Assembly: GCA_903813345.2 (NCBI GenBank)
Contig: CAIIXF020000009.1
Span: 19,431,759-19,495,758, forward strand
Reading direction: 5' to 3'
Length of the DNA: 64,000 bases
DNA from: Owenia fusiformis
Lineage: Eukaryota; Annelida; Polychaeta; Sabellida; Oweniidae
Both the position numbers and the translations under genes were made by a program. Below, in pieces: positions 1 through 13,448 of the stretch. How positions within the stretch are numbered: the first letter of the stretch is position 1; each line of letters starts with the position of its first letter. The notes under the pieces were generated by a model that saw only the letters and a list, made by a program, of their open reading frames with translations, made no database searches and had not been told where the DNA came from.

Positions 1-365
1 GAAAGAACCTGTTGTTGTAGGACGTATAGACGAAGATTTGTAAGGCCAATTTAAAGGTCAGGAACTCTGAATTCACAATGTTGTTGGGTTTGAGAATACA
101 ATGTCTTTACTTTTTGTTCCCCTGAAGTTCATTTTCCATGTCGGATACCATGGGGAAATTGCATTAAGATCAGATTGCAAAATTTTGTTATTTTCAAAAA
201 GGTTTGCTATGGAATATGGTTGGTATAGAGATGTATCATCGGCGTAAATATAACATTTGCTTGATAAAGTTTCCGGGGAATCATTTATCAGAAAAGGTCA
301 TCCATCAAAAAAAGTAAGGGTCCCAAAATAGAGCCTTGTGGAACCCCGGCATTGATATAATGTTC
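1..365 (-). pseudogene. Non-LTR reverse transcriptase relic (fragment)
   Basis: Read on the minus strand, this stretch encodes the core of a LINE-type reverse transcriptase. A GVPQGSILGPLLFL block (near 310-345) is followed by a YADD catalytic box (near 240-250) and a downstream segment with the SDLNAISPW-type pattern usual for these enzymes. The reading is broken: a stop and a frame change lie between GVPQGS and YADD, and further stops follow near 60-85. The piece runs off the window edge, so its 3' part is unseen. RT of this family copies element RNA at a nicked target site, but this copy cannot make a full protein. The element family cannot be assigned from this fragment. Confidence 0.8.
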
Positions 366-382
366 ATCGCTTAAAACAGACG

Positions 383-413
383 CAGTGGCGGATCCGAAGG
401 GGGGGGGGGGCGT
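383..413. mobile_element. Possible MITE end remnant with poly-G run
   Basis: The motif CAGTGGCGGATCC is followed at once by a run of G. This resembles the terminal inverted repeat of short hAT-like MITEs common in animal genomes. No partner end was found nearby, so it may be a solo remnant. Confidence 0.35.
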
Positions 414-616
414 CTCTGGTTTCGAATGCTTCAACAGTTTGACGATTTAACAAGTATAAACTTTGAAAAACTTTCGAACTTTCTACATGGTTCTGATTCA
501 GTACCAGATAATATGCTACGTTCACGCGTGGCAACATGTAATAATTCCATGCATCCTTTTCCCATGAGATTCGTCTGGCATTCTTTTTTAAGTGTGGTAA
601 GTCACGTTGAAGAACT

Positions 617-1674
617 ATTGAACAGAGAGAACAAATGAAGGGACATTCTTTCCTTCACAGGAGTTAGAGCCAAACGTTCATATGGGGTTGTAAAGAAAAA
701 GAGAGAACAAGTGAAGGGACACTCTTTTCTTTACTAGAGTTAGAGCCAAACGTTCATATGGTGTCGTATAGAACAGAGAGAACAAATGAAGGGACATTCT
801 TTTCTTCACTAGAGTTAGGGCCAAACGTTCATCTATGGGGTCGTATAGAACAGAGATAATAATGAAGGGACATTCTTTTCTTCACTAGAGTTAGAGCCAA
901 ACGTCCATATGAGGTCGTATAGAACAGAGAGAACAAATGAAGAGACATTCTTTTTTTCACTAGAGTTAGAGCCAAACGTTCATATGAGGTCGTATAGAAC
1001 AGAGAGAACAAATGAAAAGACATTCCTTTCTTCACTAGAGTTAGAGCCAAACGTTCATATGGGGTCGTATAGAACAGAGAGAACAAATGAAGGGACATTC
1101 TTTTCTTCACTAGAGTTAGAGCCAAACGTTCAAACGAGGTCGTATAGAACATAGAGAACAAATGAAGGGACATTCTTTTCTTCACTAGAGTTAGAGCCAA
1201 ACGTTCATACGAGATCGTATAGAACATAGAGAACAAATGAAGGGACATTCTTTTCTTCACTAGAGTTAGAGCCAAACGTTCATACGAGATCGTATAGAAC
1301 ATAGAGAACAAATGAAGGGACATTCTGTTCTTCACTAGAGTTAGAGCCAAACGTTCAAATGAGGTCGTATAGAACATAGAGAACAAATGAAGGGACATTC
1401 TTTTCTTCACTAGAGTTAGAGCCAAACGTTCAAATGAGGTCGTATAGAACATAGAGAACAAATGAAGGGACATTCTTTTCTTCACTAGAGTTAGAGCCAA
1501 ACGTTCAAATGAGGTCGTATAGAACATAGAGAACAAATGAAGGGACATTCTGTTCTTCACTAGAGTTAGAGCCAAACGTTCAAATGAGGTCGTATAGAAC
1601 ATAGAGAACAAATGAAGGGACATTCTTTTCTTCACTAGAGTTAGAGCCAAACGTTCAAATGAGGTCGTATAGAG
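617..1674. repeat. 75-bp minisatellite, 14 copies
   Basis: The marker GAGTTAGAGCCAAACG recurs at 661, 736, 812, 888, 963 and then every 75 bp to 1638, giving 14 copies. Two early intervals are 76 bp. The first copies are the most diverged; copies 7-14 are nearly identical, which suggests recent expansion from the right. Because 75 is a multiple of three, a minus-strand frame stays open from 1650 to 829 as a 25-residue repeat. Nothing else supports that as a gene. Confidence 0.95.
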
Positions 1675-4600
1675 ATCAGAAGGGCAGAAGAAGGGAACAA
1701 CATTTAATTTTCATCACTGACTTCATTAAACATTCAGTCGTTATACGGCCATGATGTCTCTGAGTGTTTCACAATGCTGTAGTACTAAGGTGATATACAG
1801 TGCCTTACAGTGAACCTGTCATAAAAGACAATCAAAACAGAGCTGATGTAATTCACTCCACCTAATGAAAATTAATGAATCTTGTGGCGGATACATACCG
1901 TCTTTTTAATACAAGGCACAGAAGTAGCGATGATTTGTGGGAAGAGTTCCAATGTCTCACATATGGACGGCTTTATCATATTTTGGATGAATGTCGTTTT
2001 CGTGGTTTTGATATTCTTAGAATTTAAGTTAGAATAGGATGATTCTGAGGCAACGATACAATTGATTTTGCGGATCATCAAACGACTTCGAAGTTGCCAC
2101 TGATTTCAAAATGGCCGCTGTTTTACAAAAGTACACCTATGATCTATCAGATAAAACGGGGTGTGGAATTACAAATAATACATTTTTTTACAAATAAATC
2201 TAATGATGTGTCATCTATTATTCCAAAATTATATTATCAAATGATGAAGTCATTTAAGATTTAAAGCCATTGATTTTAAAAGATTAAAATGCCAGTAGCT
2301 GAAATACTCAAATCAAATAACCCTTATTAAATTATTTTTAATAATGTGTAACTTATACAATCAATTTACTTTTCAAGTTGAAAATGGTTTCATGTTGTTT
2401 TTTTTCATTTGTCCGGTGAGATTTACTACTCCCCGTGCCAGTTCTACATTTCTACCTTGAATTGCCCTGACTTTGACCGACTTGGAGATAAATGGCTTCA
2501 TCAATTTACCTAATTATTTCACAAATTATCCCAATCCTTCCATTATACAATCTAGATATAGAATAAAGAGTGTACCAAAGAAAACAATCGATTTCACATT
2601 TTTATCAATTTCGTCACGGATGCCTTTCATGGTACCTCGCATTAGTGTTATTTTAGATGGCACAAAGAGGTTCATTTTAGCTACAGTCTAAAAAGTCTTT
2701 TAGATTTATGACTCGGTGTATTGTCTTTCGCATAAACAAATACATCTTCATCATGAAATAACAATCATTCAATGAAGTAGAAATCTATATTTACTTAAAT
2801 ACTATGTCATTTGAAAGATCTTTTGTTGTGATCCTGCATTGCAATGTAGGCTACATTTTAACAATGAGCGTTCATCAGTAAATTTCATGGTCGCAGTGAG
2901 CTAGAATCGGAAAACTATAAATCAGCGACTTTCTACAGCAACGAATGAATGTCACATTTCATCGTTTGCTATTACAAAGCTTGTTATTTGATGTCGCCTC
3001 ATTGTGGGTCGGGTTAAATGCTCATCCATCGTCCCGTGCTTGTAACAGGATGATTTAACGGTTGTTTAATCGTGGTTAGAGGGTTCATAAACTACACAAG
3101 TCGATTGTGTCACCGCCGATTATCATCCTCGTTCGATATTAAAACGCTCATATGTAATACTTTATGGTTAATCGCAGGTTGACACATCTTTCGAACACAG
3201 ATGGATGTAGAACTCACTGGGGACTATCATAAAACTATCATAACAGCAGTCAAAGATCCATTCAATATCAAACAATAATAAGGAAAGACAATATTTGATG
3301 TTGCTCTCGCTGTTGATTTAGTCGGAAAATATAGTTAAGGGTTAGAATTGTCATGTATGATGTAGTTAATAGAATAAGTTAACTTTTGATCATACCTGTA
3401 TTATTAAAAAAACATTCATCTTGCTTGAAAACGGTTTACGGATATGAAATGACTAAAATAGGTATTCATGTTATTTTAATAAAATTGTTGACGGAGCTAG
3501 AGGAATATGTACACAATAGTTTGAAAAATAATGTTCTTCTCTCGCCAAGGTGCAGAGGTGCGGCTGCTTGAGTGACTTTCAATCAAACATTCGGGAGGTT
3601 TATGGTAAAACCTATATCAATGAATTTCAATAACATGTTCCATTGGAATGCCGCTATCGTTGTACCCTCTTTGTCTCTTGCTTCTGTCCTTCATGTTGTT
3701 GGTACCTCATCTGTAATCCGCACATGCTTTACTGTAAACGTTTGATTTACCCATTGATACGCCGAATAAAAGAGAGTAAGATGTTCTTGAAAAATGAAAC
3801 TTTTAGAGAACAAATGACCAATTAAAGGATCAAACTAGAAATCCACTGGCATTGTAAATCTTAATTAGTTACGAGATCCGTTGAAATTACTCTCATTACT
3901 TACTCAGTGTTAAATATATCATTTTCTATTGAGATGTCATAATAAATTTGTAAACGTGTGTATTGTGTAGTCGATTAACGTCTACATGTGGATTGCGTTT
4001 TCTTGAAATTAGAGAATAATGTTAACCATTGGGCTGAAAGGAAATATCTATCACGTTAGGGGAAATACGCTTATTTAAGGTCTCGCAATACATATTTTAT
4101 GTAGAATCATGATCATGTTAATAATTGTGACGACTAAAATTAATGAAAGAAAATAGGAACATCTACACCATCAAGCGCTGGTCTCTTACTGTAATTGAAC
4201 TAGCACTTGCTAACATTCACAAAGTTCATCCAACCATGGATTTGACCACCCTCGGGTAGAACAATAACCTTGGTTGAACCAATGAGCCATCTAATACAAT
4301 GCAATCAATTCTCATTACCCAATGCATGCACGTCTGGCTTTGCTGGCCACGTTATCGTCAATCACAATCTGAACCTTCCTGTGCTCTGCAACATAGTACT
4401 GCTGTCGTACATTTAGCGCCTATTATCGCGAGCCAGGAAGGCAATTTAATGCAATTGAAAAGCTCTGGAATTGGATTGATTAGTTAATGATTAGTTTTTT
4501 CTATCCTGAAAGAGACTATAAACAACAAGTACTTTGTCAGGGAGAAAAGTAAAATAAACATCATTGGGTACTATGAAACACCTCCACTGGTTATGAGTTT

Positions 4601-7600
4601 CAAACCTTCCGTTAAATTGATACATGGTATTTTTCAATAAATTCGGAAATAGCGAATTGAATAAAAAATCAATTATCTTCGTTTTTGAATCTCGAAAACA
4701 GGTTTGGGAGCTCTGGGTTCGAGGAGAGATGTTTTAAATTTTTTATACCCCGAGGTCAAATGTCAACGTCAGTCCTTATTTTTAGCTAAACACAAATTAC
4801 TTTTGATGAAATTAAAACGACTGTATCGAGGATAGTTTTTTTCTGTTACACTCTCGTGTTACTATCTATCATTTGTGTGTTATGGTACGTTTCTCCATGT
4901 GTTAATTGAAACATCTACCATTACAGCAGAATTTGTAACGGACATATAGAGTATCACAGTTTCGGATTATGTTCAAAATTTAGTATATTAATTCGTGTTC
5001 AACAAATCGTTATTTACTCGAACCTCGTATACGTATCATTAACACTTTAATCAGTTAGGAGAATAAAACGAAATCCATCATGCAACCATTTTGCCGGCTA
5101 ACATATTCAAAACATTTGTCTTCAGTTTGTTTACCGATTCGCAAGGCTAAAAGGCAACTTTTCTGATGCTCATCACATATTTATGTCTTCTCTTGATTTA
5201 GGGCTTGCACAGATGGAGAAAACATGGTTCGCTACAATTGAGATATTTTCCAATATGAGAATGCTCGTTCTGGTTCAGTAGTGCCCCATCCCATTTGATA
5301 TTTGCGCTTATGTCGAGCATGCACACGCTTTGAAAATGTTCTGTTATGGAGCTGTCACACATAGGCCGTGGGGTATCATCGTTCGCCCATTCTGATACTC
5401 ATAGCATCTTTTGTTTCACTTGAAGGGCTGAGAAGAATTACTCAGATGCGAGTAGGTAGTTACCAGTTTCGCCACCAGGTGGCCGATTCGAGGGAAATAA
5501 CATGAGCTAACATGGCAGGGTATTACAAAGTTCCCTTAAACTTGAATATTCATCAGTTTTAGTGGTTCACTTTTCATATTACCCTTATGTATCTGATAGT
5601 TATACAAATTAAAATATGTCCAGTAAAGGAAATGTTATCTGCCCAACAAAAGAATATATATTTCACTTTTTGTGATTTTACAACATGGGGTCTATGGGGA
5701 ATCTCCCCGACCAAGAAGTCACATTTTCAAAGAAAATTAAATATTCAAAGTTGATAAACTCTTTTCAAAACCAAATTTCTAGATGTAACTTTACGTGTAG
5801 ATTCGAAATATGACATCAGTTTGACTGAATTTTTAATTTTTAATGACGTAAATCCAGATTATTTCTACTCGCACATAGTCTATTGAGATGTCATGGTTTA
5901 TCATGATGTCGTTCGCCACCGTGTAAATACTTTGGGGCAGAGAGGGCAGGGCACGACATGGATACAGGGTGGGCAATAGTTTAAAGCAAGATATCCCCAT
6001 CACACCAAATACAAAAAATTGTTTAATCAATTTAAAAAATATAGTGTCCAAATTAGCCACATGGTGGCGAACGGTGACAGCTACTTTTAAGCATTATTAT
6101 TTTTTATTTGAGAATATGAGCAAGGTAGGTCATTATAGTTAGTTCCGCACTTTCAGTTCAGTTCAGTAAATATACACAGGAAAATTTGAAAAAATTAGAT
6201 TTTGATAATTGTTATGAAAATTACATGGAAATATTCAACCAGTGTGATAAGTCTATAGACTAAAACAATATCCTTGATATTTAGAGCAAGTTTCACAAAA
6301 GGAAGATTTAAGAGGCCATTTAGATCCACCGATTAGCTCTATGAACAGCCAAACTCTTCCACAAACCGGGCATTCACGATGAAGGATCAAGACGTCCAGT
6401 CCACATTTCAAATTTTCCTCCACGGTAACTGACGATGTCCTATGGATGTGCGACAAAATATTTTACAATACGATTTATCCCAAAAATGTCTGTTGTGAAA
6501 GACGATTTTTGAGATTATGAATATGAAAATACTCATTATGCAGATTTACCTTAAGGGTTGTCGATCACTTGGACTAAGACTGATGTAAGGACGTTGCTTT
6601 TATCTCATTATTTCAATTTTGAACTTGCCAGGAATTTGTTTGCCTTACTTTATATAAGGACACCACTAAATGTGATGGTTTGGAGGGTCTCAAAAAACTA
6701 TTTCTTATAGTAGAACAGGGTCTATGAGAGCTCCAGTAAGTTCTTTAAATAGTTTAAACTAATCTAAACTTGAATACATACAACTTATACATGTATCATT
6801 GTATATCATGAAATTGTCTAAATGAATAGACGCAAATAAAAAATACATACATTAGATAACAAGTCCTTCTTTCAATTTATCTGATTTTAAGCATTCGTAA
6901 ATCTAGAAAGGTATATCATGACCAGGCAATCAAACAACATAACAAAGTCACTCAAGTACAGCATTAGATTACCATAGCACTGAATTTTTATTTGGTTTCT
7001 AGATTTGTGATTACAAAATTACATCGTTCGTTCAATCGACCAACACCTAATCTCAGTTGTCATCCTTTGTGCTTGAAATACAAATTGGTTTATGTAACTC
7101 TTGCCCCGATGCTCTGGATGTGAGGGATATCTAATCCTGTGTGAATGAAGCTTTGTCACGGCCGAATAGCTTCGTTATCCTTTAAATACAGAGTCAAGGA
7201 CACTCTACAGTCATCTAAGCAGGACGGGGGTTTATTCGTCACGTATAATGTACTTATAATTATGATTCGTCTACTGTTCAACGATCGTTTGAATTCATCT
7301 TTAGCTTGGGCATCTTGACTTTTTTTAGACGAGGTCTGGATGATCTTTGAAATTTTTATTTTTGGAAATTCTTGTATCCGCATTCTATTTGTCTCAAGGT
7401 GTTCCATGTAAAACAGCACCTCGTTTAGGAGTAAAATTGCACACTAAAACTTGCCCGATTGAACACCTCTCCACGTATGACGGCGGAGCGCCTTTCCACA
7501 AGGAACGGTTTGCAAAAAGAACCAAATATCAATCCTCTCTGTAAGAAACGCCTGTCTAGTGAAAACAAGAAACAATGTTAGGGCAAAGTTTGTAATATAG

Positions 7601-9843
7601 TTGTATGTACCGCAATTTAAAATAACCCCGGCTGTAAATATATTGTAATTACGTACTTACAACTGATGCATGGATGTTAATGATTTTTGGTGATAGTATG
7701 CAGTATCCCTTGTGACCATACTAATGAATATTCCACCCCTGGTCGCGATCTCTATAAAATTGTCCATACTATGCGAAGGAAGCTCTTTTTATGTTCTATC
7801 GCAGTCCATTTAATGCGTAACTTTATGTTCGTATTGTGTGCGTAGTTTATAAGTTATTTCGTCACCAGTCTCTTTACATGATCCTAATGGCATTGTTTCC
7901 ATTAAGAAAATAAAAGATCTCCCTATAGGCTACATACGCAATCATGCCGGAAAGGTTTTAGATTAGTGTTGTCACATTGGATCTACTGTTGGTGTATGTG
8001 TGCGGAGGGGAGTCTACATCCTTCAAGATCGGTCCTTCACTGCTTTCATAGCAGATCATAATGTAATGCAATGAATTACTCTTGGGCCAAGGATGGGGAG
8101 TCTAGAACCAGTTCATATTTGATTTCACTTTGGCAGTTGAATTATCTGTTCTGAACTCATTGCTCTTCGGGAAAAAAGAAAATCAAAACGTTCGCAAGTC
8201 AAATACTGAAGTGCAAACCCAATTTAGGATTGAGAGGTACAGTTTAATAAGTTAGATATTATATGCTAGTTTACTCTCAACCCACTTGGCATTTTACAAC
8301 CAAAGTGTTATTAAGAGTGGATTTATAGTAATTAATTGTACAGCTTTATTGATTACTTCGATCGTGGAAACTATATATTTGAAAATATGAATAGCCAGCG
8401 TATCAAAGACTACGTACGGCTGTTCTTAAATTGCGTGGCGTTCAATTACTGTTTTATCTTTTTGTATACTGAAACCAAACATTTCGATAACAGAACGCTT
8501 CCAATTTCTGTTGCCATCATTCGACGAGATAATGAATTTGTGCAACTTAGTTATTATAATGAATAAGAAACTATGCGGGTGTGTAGAACTTTTTAGGATC
8601 TGTTAATTAATGTTTCCCAGTTTTAGAGTTTAGGCAGCTCTGAATTTTGGTTTGAGATTGAAGGCTTTGAAGCAGAGAAAATCTAGCGCTAATTAGTCTC
8701 AATGGTTTTCACTTCTTCCCATTGCTTGAGTACTCAGATCGTCTTTCAGCGTATGATCGGGAGCTTATTCGGTTTCCCAGGGCACGGATTTAAGACTATA
8801 GATTAATTAGATACTCATTATAACCACAATTAAGTCATTAAACTTATCTCGGTTTTACCAAGAACTTTATACGCAAAATATAAACAAAATGGGTGTGCAT
8901 TGATATTGAAGATGATCATACGCTAGAAGAATACGGAGATTACTATAGTATCGTAGCAGATTCAAACTCATAATGCAGCAAGAAGCCTACAGAACGACCG
9001 ATGCAGTTGTAGGGACCACGCTTTGATGATTATTGCAAAAGCATTAGAAACGCTAGTCTCTGGATTTTTATGCATCAAACTTGGATTAAAATTCCGAACT
9101 TGACATTGAAAGGTTAGTCGCCGTTACATATTTTTGTACATAGCTTAACTTCATTAGCCTAGCCAAATGTGCGGAGTTACCATTTATTCATAATGCAATC
9201 ACAATAAATTACGTGATATACAAGAGGCACATGTAAAATATCAAACGTTTTTTATGGTGAATATAACAGGTGCTAATAGCATGGTGGTGTTTTATCTTGC
9301 CCGAACACCGGAGTGATTGACACTTGATGAAGTACTCGCTGTCATTTTTAACAAAATAATCAATCTTAATCAAACTATCGTCATGTAGACGTCAAGCCAT
9401 TCCAAAATATGGTCAAAGGTGACAGTTTATTTTTAGCAAAAACACTTGGAATGTATTTAGGACAATATTTTTATTCTATTTTATTTACATATTCTAAACA
9501 TAACACTGGTATCTATATGGGTATTTTGTGTACTGTATATACTGGCACAAATAATTATGCTCCGACATCTTTGGAAAGTTAAAAACAAAGCGGCCCGTGT
9601 ATCGCGATTTATTAATGGTGCGAATCGTTATGAGTTCTAAAATATTTAGGTGTATTTCGCAAAACAGTTTCAAGCTAAAACGTATCCGCAACCGCATCTC
9701 GTTAATATTTTTCTACTACTTAGTCTGGTCAATGTGTTACGAATTTAAGATACGTTTCGCTAAAAACGTTGTGCGAAACCTTTCATGTGATAATGACACA
9801 AATTTTTTTAATTGGGAAGCATCTCTGATGATGGCATCTCTTT
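1675..9843. other. Intergenic, no gene recognised
   Basis: AT-rich sequence with only short, unconvincing ORFs in all frames. A piece of a dispersed repeat (CATTCTGATACTCATAGCAT) lies near 5389-5408 and recurs at 29285 and 38574. A minus-strand ORF at 6253-6456 has a Cys-x2-Cys pair repeated after a spacer and could be an isolated exon, but no family was recognised. No RNA gene was found here. Confidence 0.5.
5385..5417 (+). repeat. Fragment of dispersed CATTCTGATACTCATAGCATC repeat
   Basis: Shares its core with two fuller copies near 29.3 and 38.6 kb. The GGTATCATCG upstream may be a diverged inverted form of the far end of those copies, but this is uncertain. Confidence 0.45.
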
Positions 9844-12800
9844 GTGTTAAGGTGGGACCCGGTCCGTCAGCATACCCAGCACAATACTATTGCTTAATTA
9901 TTAATGTAGTTTTTCAAACTCAAAGACACCCATCCATACGAATAATTATGATGTAATAATAATACGAATGTATTTAAACATTCATGTACGAAGAAATATT
10001 TGCATCTTCGGGCATTTATAGTTGGGAGATTTAGCGTATTGCATTTGAAATATTTGAGCGCTAGTAACGTCATGGTTTCTATGACATGGGAAAACAATGG
10101 CGCTCAAATTTTACGCGCAGCATCATGAAGTATACGGCGATGAATGATTGAATTTTTCTAAGTCATATTGTTATAATTCTTTCAAAATATAGTAAAACTA
10201 ATTAATCTAAAACACACATATGAAGCATGTTCTACATTTACAGCATATGAAAAATATGATGTGATATAAACACTAGTTGAGTCCTGATCATTGTGTACAT
10301 GGTTACCGACACGTCACATTTAATGTTGCTCAAAATAATATAATGTTTCTCGTCGCACTATTTATATTTGTAAATACGTATTACTCTGTATTTATGTTTA
10401 ATAAATTCAAAAATGACTTTTGTTCGTTTTATTACTTCGTAAAATTGTATATTCTCTTATATGTAAAACGTTTTAGATTATGCTTTTTATTGGCACGACT
10501 TTCGTCCTAGTTGTTATCACTTTCGCTTGCGTATGGGCTTCGTCTAGTTATATTTTCTTTGCCTTTTTTACATTTTTTATATATAAATTGTTAATTCGTC
10601 ATGGTAAAATGTTTGATAAGAGATATCTTAACATCCGAGAATTTTTAAAACCGAGTGCAACTGGCCCAATGGCAACACAATCAATGCCCAATGTCGGGAA
10701 GTGTGCAATAATGAGTGCGAAGGGGCGTGTCCCCAGGCGTGTTATATGTCGCCAGTTGAGTCCCCGGGGTTGAGACAAATGCTGTATAGGTTTACGGCGA
10801 CTGATCGTCACTAATGAAGGCGTTATGAAGGTATGTACTTAGAATAATTATTAAAATGAAAAACATAGGCAAGTTACGTCTGTGAGTCCTTCACAATAAA
10901 GTGCCTACACAACAGGCGGAAAGTGGCTTGAGACTGCAGAAAAGCCGAACAATCAGAATGCCTGATTTATCAGTAAACTTTAGCTTATGTCCTATAAGTG
11001 CATACTCTTTGATTCTCGAAAAACGTCTCCACGCTCGAATTTCACCTATGGCCCTATCTATCACTAGTGGATCGCTTTAAAAGTGATACCATCGAGAAAC
11101 GTGTTTGGTCAGCTTCACGATGACACTATTCTTTTAGAAATCGACCGAGAAATAGAGAAGAAAAAGATCGATATGTGCCATTTCTAAAACGTCGAGTTTG
11201 AAAACCTGAAGGTGGATTCGGACTGCAAGAAACCCGACCAATCAGAACGCAGCATTTCTTAAGTGAAACTTGAAATTCAAGCAATCGGCTTTACCCTCGG
11301 TTTCCTCCGTTTTCTCGCAGTTCATCACCACAAAAATGGCACCACATTGAAGCTATCTTTCCTATCTAAAGCATGGTATTATTTATTTAGAAATCAGTCA
11401 ATAAACAGCGGAGCCATAAACAGATAAATGCCAATTTCTTAAACAGCCAGTTTAGACTGAGAATAGTGGATTCAGAGTGCAAAAACTTTATGCAAATTAT
11501 CTAGTTCACTCTGGGTTAATAGGTCGCATATCTAGGTTAGTAGGTTAGTTCTGTCAAGGCCGCGCGTATATCGCTATATAAACAGATCTCGGTCAGCTTG
11601 ACTGCATTATTCCGACTGAAAAACTGGTCATGTCTGGCTATGGTAAAGGTGCCTAACATGAAATATTCGCGTATGGCAATCCACCTCATCGTATTCGTAT
11701 CCACTGTACTTTTCTAGAATCAAAATATTTAGGAAAAGTTTTTGAAAAAAAAATTAGATGAGTTGTTGAAAAATTAGTAGAAGAATTCATCAATGTAAAT
11801 TGATGTTAACGCCCATATGGTAATTTTGTTTTGCAAAATATTTCTTATTACCAATATTGAAGGAAATGAAAGAAATGCAATAGCTTCGTACTTTAAAACA
11901 AGATATTGAGACTACGATTTTTATTTTATTTTTACAAAACTCTGAGATAAATTGGCATCATCATGGCGTATAAAAAATGTTGGAGTTAAAAAACTATCAA
12001 GCCATTTTTATGTTTCCCTGTACTCAGAGTCTAGTTATAAACTAGACGAAGCTCTCTTTAGAGAAGCGGTCTGAAGAGTAAAGTAATATATGGTTTTCCA
12101 TAGGATCTTTATGTTTTGTACACACTTCAATGTAACTTGTGTACTCATTCAGTGAACTCAACCATCGTACTTGTTGCCGCAGACATTGGGTTCATCCCGA
12201 TCGCGCTATTTATTTCGCCATTCAATAATGACGATAATAAATATATGATATGCTTAACTTTTTTATGTACGCGAGTGCCGACTTCTTGCTGATGAAACGT
12301 GAGTTGACAAAACGATATTACACATCAACAAGCGAGAACAACGTACCGACGTTTATAACTTGTACGTACATCAATAGTACTCGAGCCTTATCGTATTGTA
12401 TTTTAACTAAATCAAGTCAGACGTGCACAGTTTACTCGACAAAGAAGGATTTCTGATTTTAATATTAACCGGTGATTACAAACGTTTGATGATCACCTTT
12501 ACTTGAGTGAATTGCCAAAGTGCGCGATCTGCGATCGGCGGAGCTTCTGTTTGCATACATGAAAAATCAAAATAAAGAAGGGCCATAATAATGGGCAATC
12601 TTAGGCCTACATGAAAATAAAAAAGACGATATGATTCAATGCCGATATGATTTGACACAACGTATACGTAATTAAATCTCGGCACATGAAAAAAAACAAA
12701 AGTTTACTTTTAACTTACCTCAATACTTAAAATAGCAGGTAGATGAGGCGATAATTTAATTAATAGTTAGTTATTTTGCGATCGGCCGCGGTTGATTTAG

Positions 12801-13448
12801 CACGTTATTTACGGTCTTTGTACTAGGCCTATAGACGTCCTTGATTCTAAAAGACTGTGGGACGCTAACTTTAGTGGAAGTAATTCATACCGATTGACTT
12901 ATATTCAAAATCAACTAACTACATTTGATTTAGCAAGGCTAAACCCCATTATCCCGGGAATCGTCTTTATCTTTGTCGGATCATTCAGGTGAGAAATTTA
13001 TGACGTAATTCAATTGTTCTCTCCGCCAACGGATGGAATTGGATGCCGGTATTTTCTCAAAATACAAGGTACTTTGACTGAATACTGTGACTACAATTTT
13101 TGTAATCTTTTTACCAAAAACTAACATAAGCATACTCATATTTCAGATAAAAAAATGTGGAAATTTAAAAAAAATCTATCGAGCCGTTTTTCTGTAAATT
13201 GAGATCTCCCGAGGGTAAAGTACGTTTATGGTTTTCCCATAGGATTACATGTTAAATATGACAATATAAGCAGCATAGGCTCCTCAAAAATACGATCTTT
13301 GAACCTTACTTACTATATCTCAACTTATTTTTTTCTTTTTAAAATTTCTACAGCATATGTACACCACTTGTTTACATACACTGTGCGATTTTCAGGAAAT
13401 TCTATCGAGGATTTTTTTTGGCTGACGGACCAGGTCCCACCTTAACAC
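9844..13448. mobile_element. Possible decayed DNA element bounded by 28-bp inverted repeats
   Basis: The 28 bases at 9844-9871 (GTGTTAAGGTGGGACCCGGT and eight more) match the reverse complement of 13421-13448 at 27 of 28 positions. A match this long over 3.6 kb is unlikely by chance and looks like terminal inverted repeats. Inside there are a degenerate tandem repeat (10.9-11.5 kb) and a pair of diverged direct repeats (about 11.88-12.12 and 13.07-13.26 kb, sharing an ATGGTTTTCC-ATAGGAT block). No transposase was recognised and no clear target duplication was seen, so this may be a non-autonomous or dead element, or simply two copies of a short repeat in opposite orientation. Confidence 0.45.
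10912..11500. repeat. Degenerate tandem repeat, about 250-290 bp units
   Basis: Three diverged units begin near 10915, 11208 and 11462. Each starts with a GTGG-TT-GACTGCA type motif; the first two continue with CGAACAATCAGAATGC or its variant CGACCAATCAGAACGC. The spacing is about 293 then 254 bp. Confidence 0.6.

Noticed and set aside
829-1650. 273-codon minus-strand ORF of 25-residue repeats, and the 909-1154 plus-strand ORF
   Set aside because: Both are products of the 75-bp minisatellite; no codon bias, splice or promoter evidence separates them from the repeat.
6253-6456. Minus-strand ORF with CPVC and CETC pairs
   Set aside because: It could be a zinc-ribbon-like exon, but the pattern is too short and no neighbours or splice evidence support it.
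9597-9956. 119-codon plus-strand ORF overlapping the left end of the 3.6-kb element
   Set aside because: No domain, and it crosses the inverted-repeat border.
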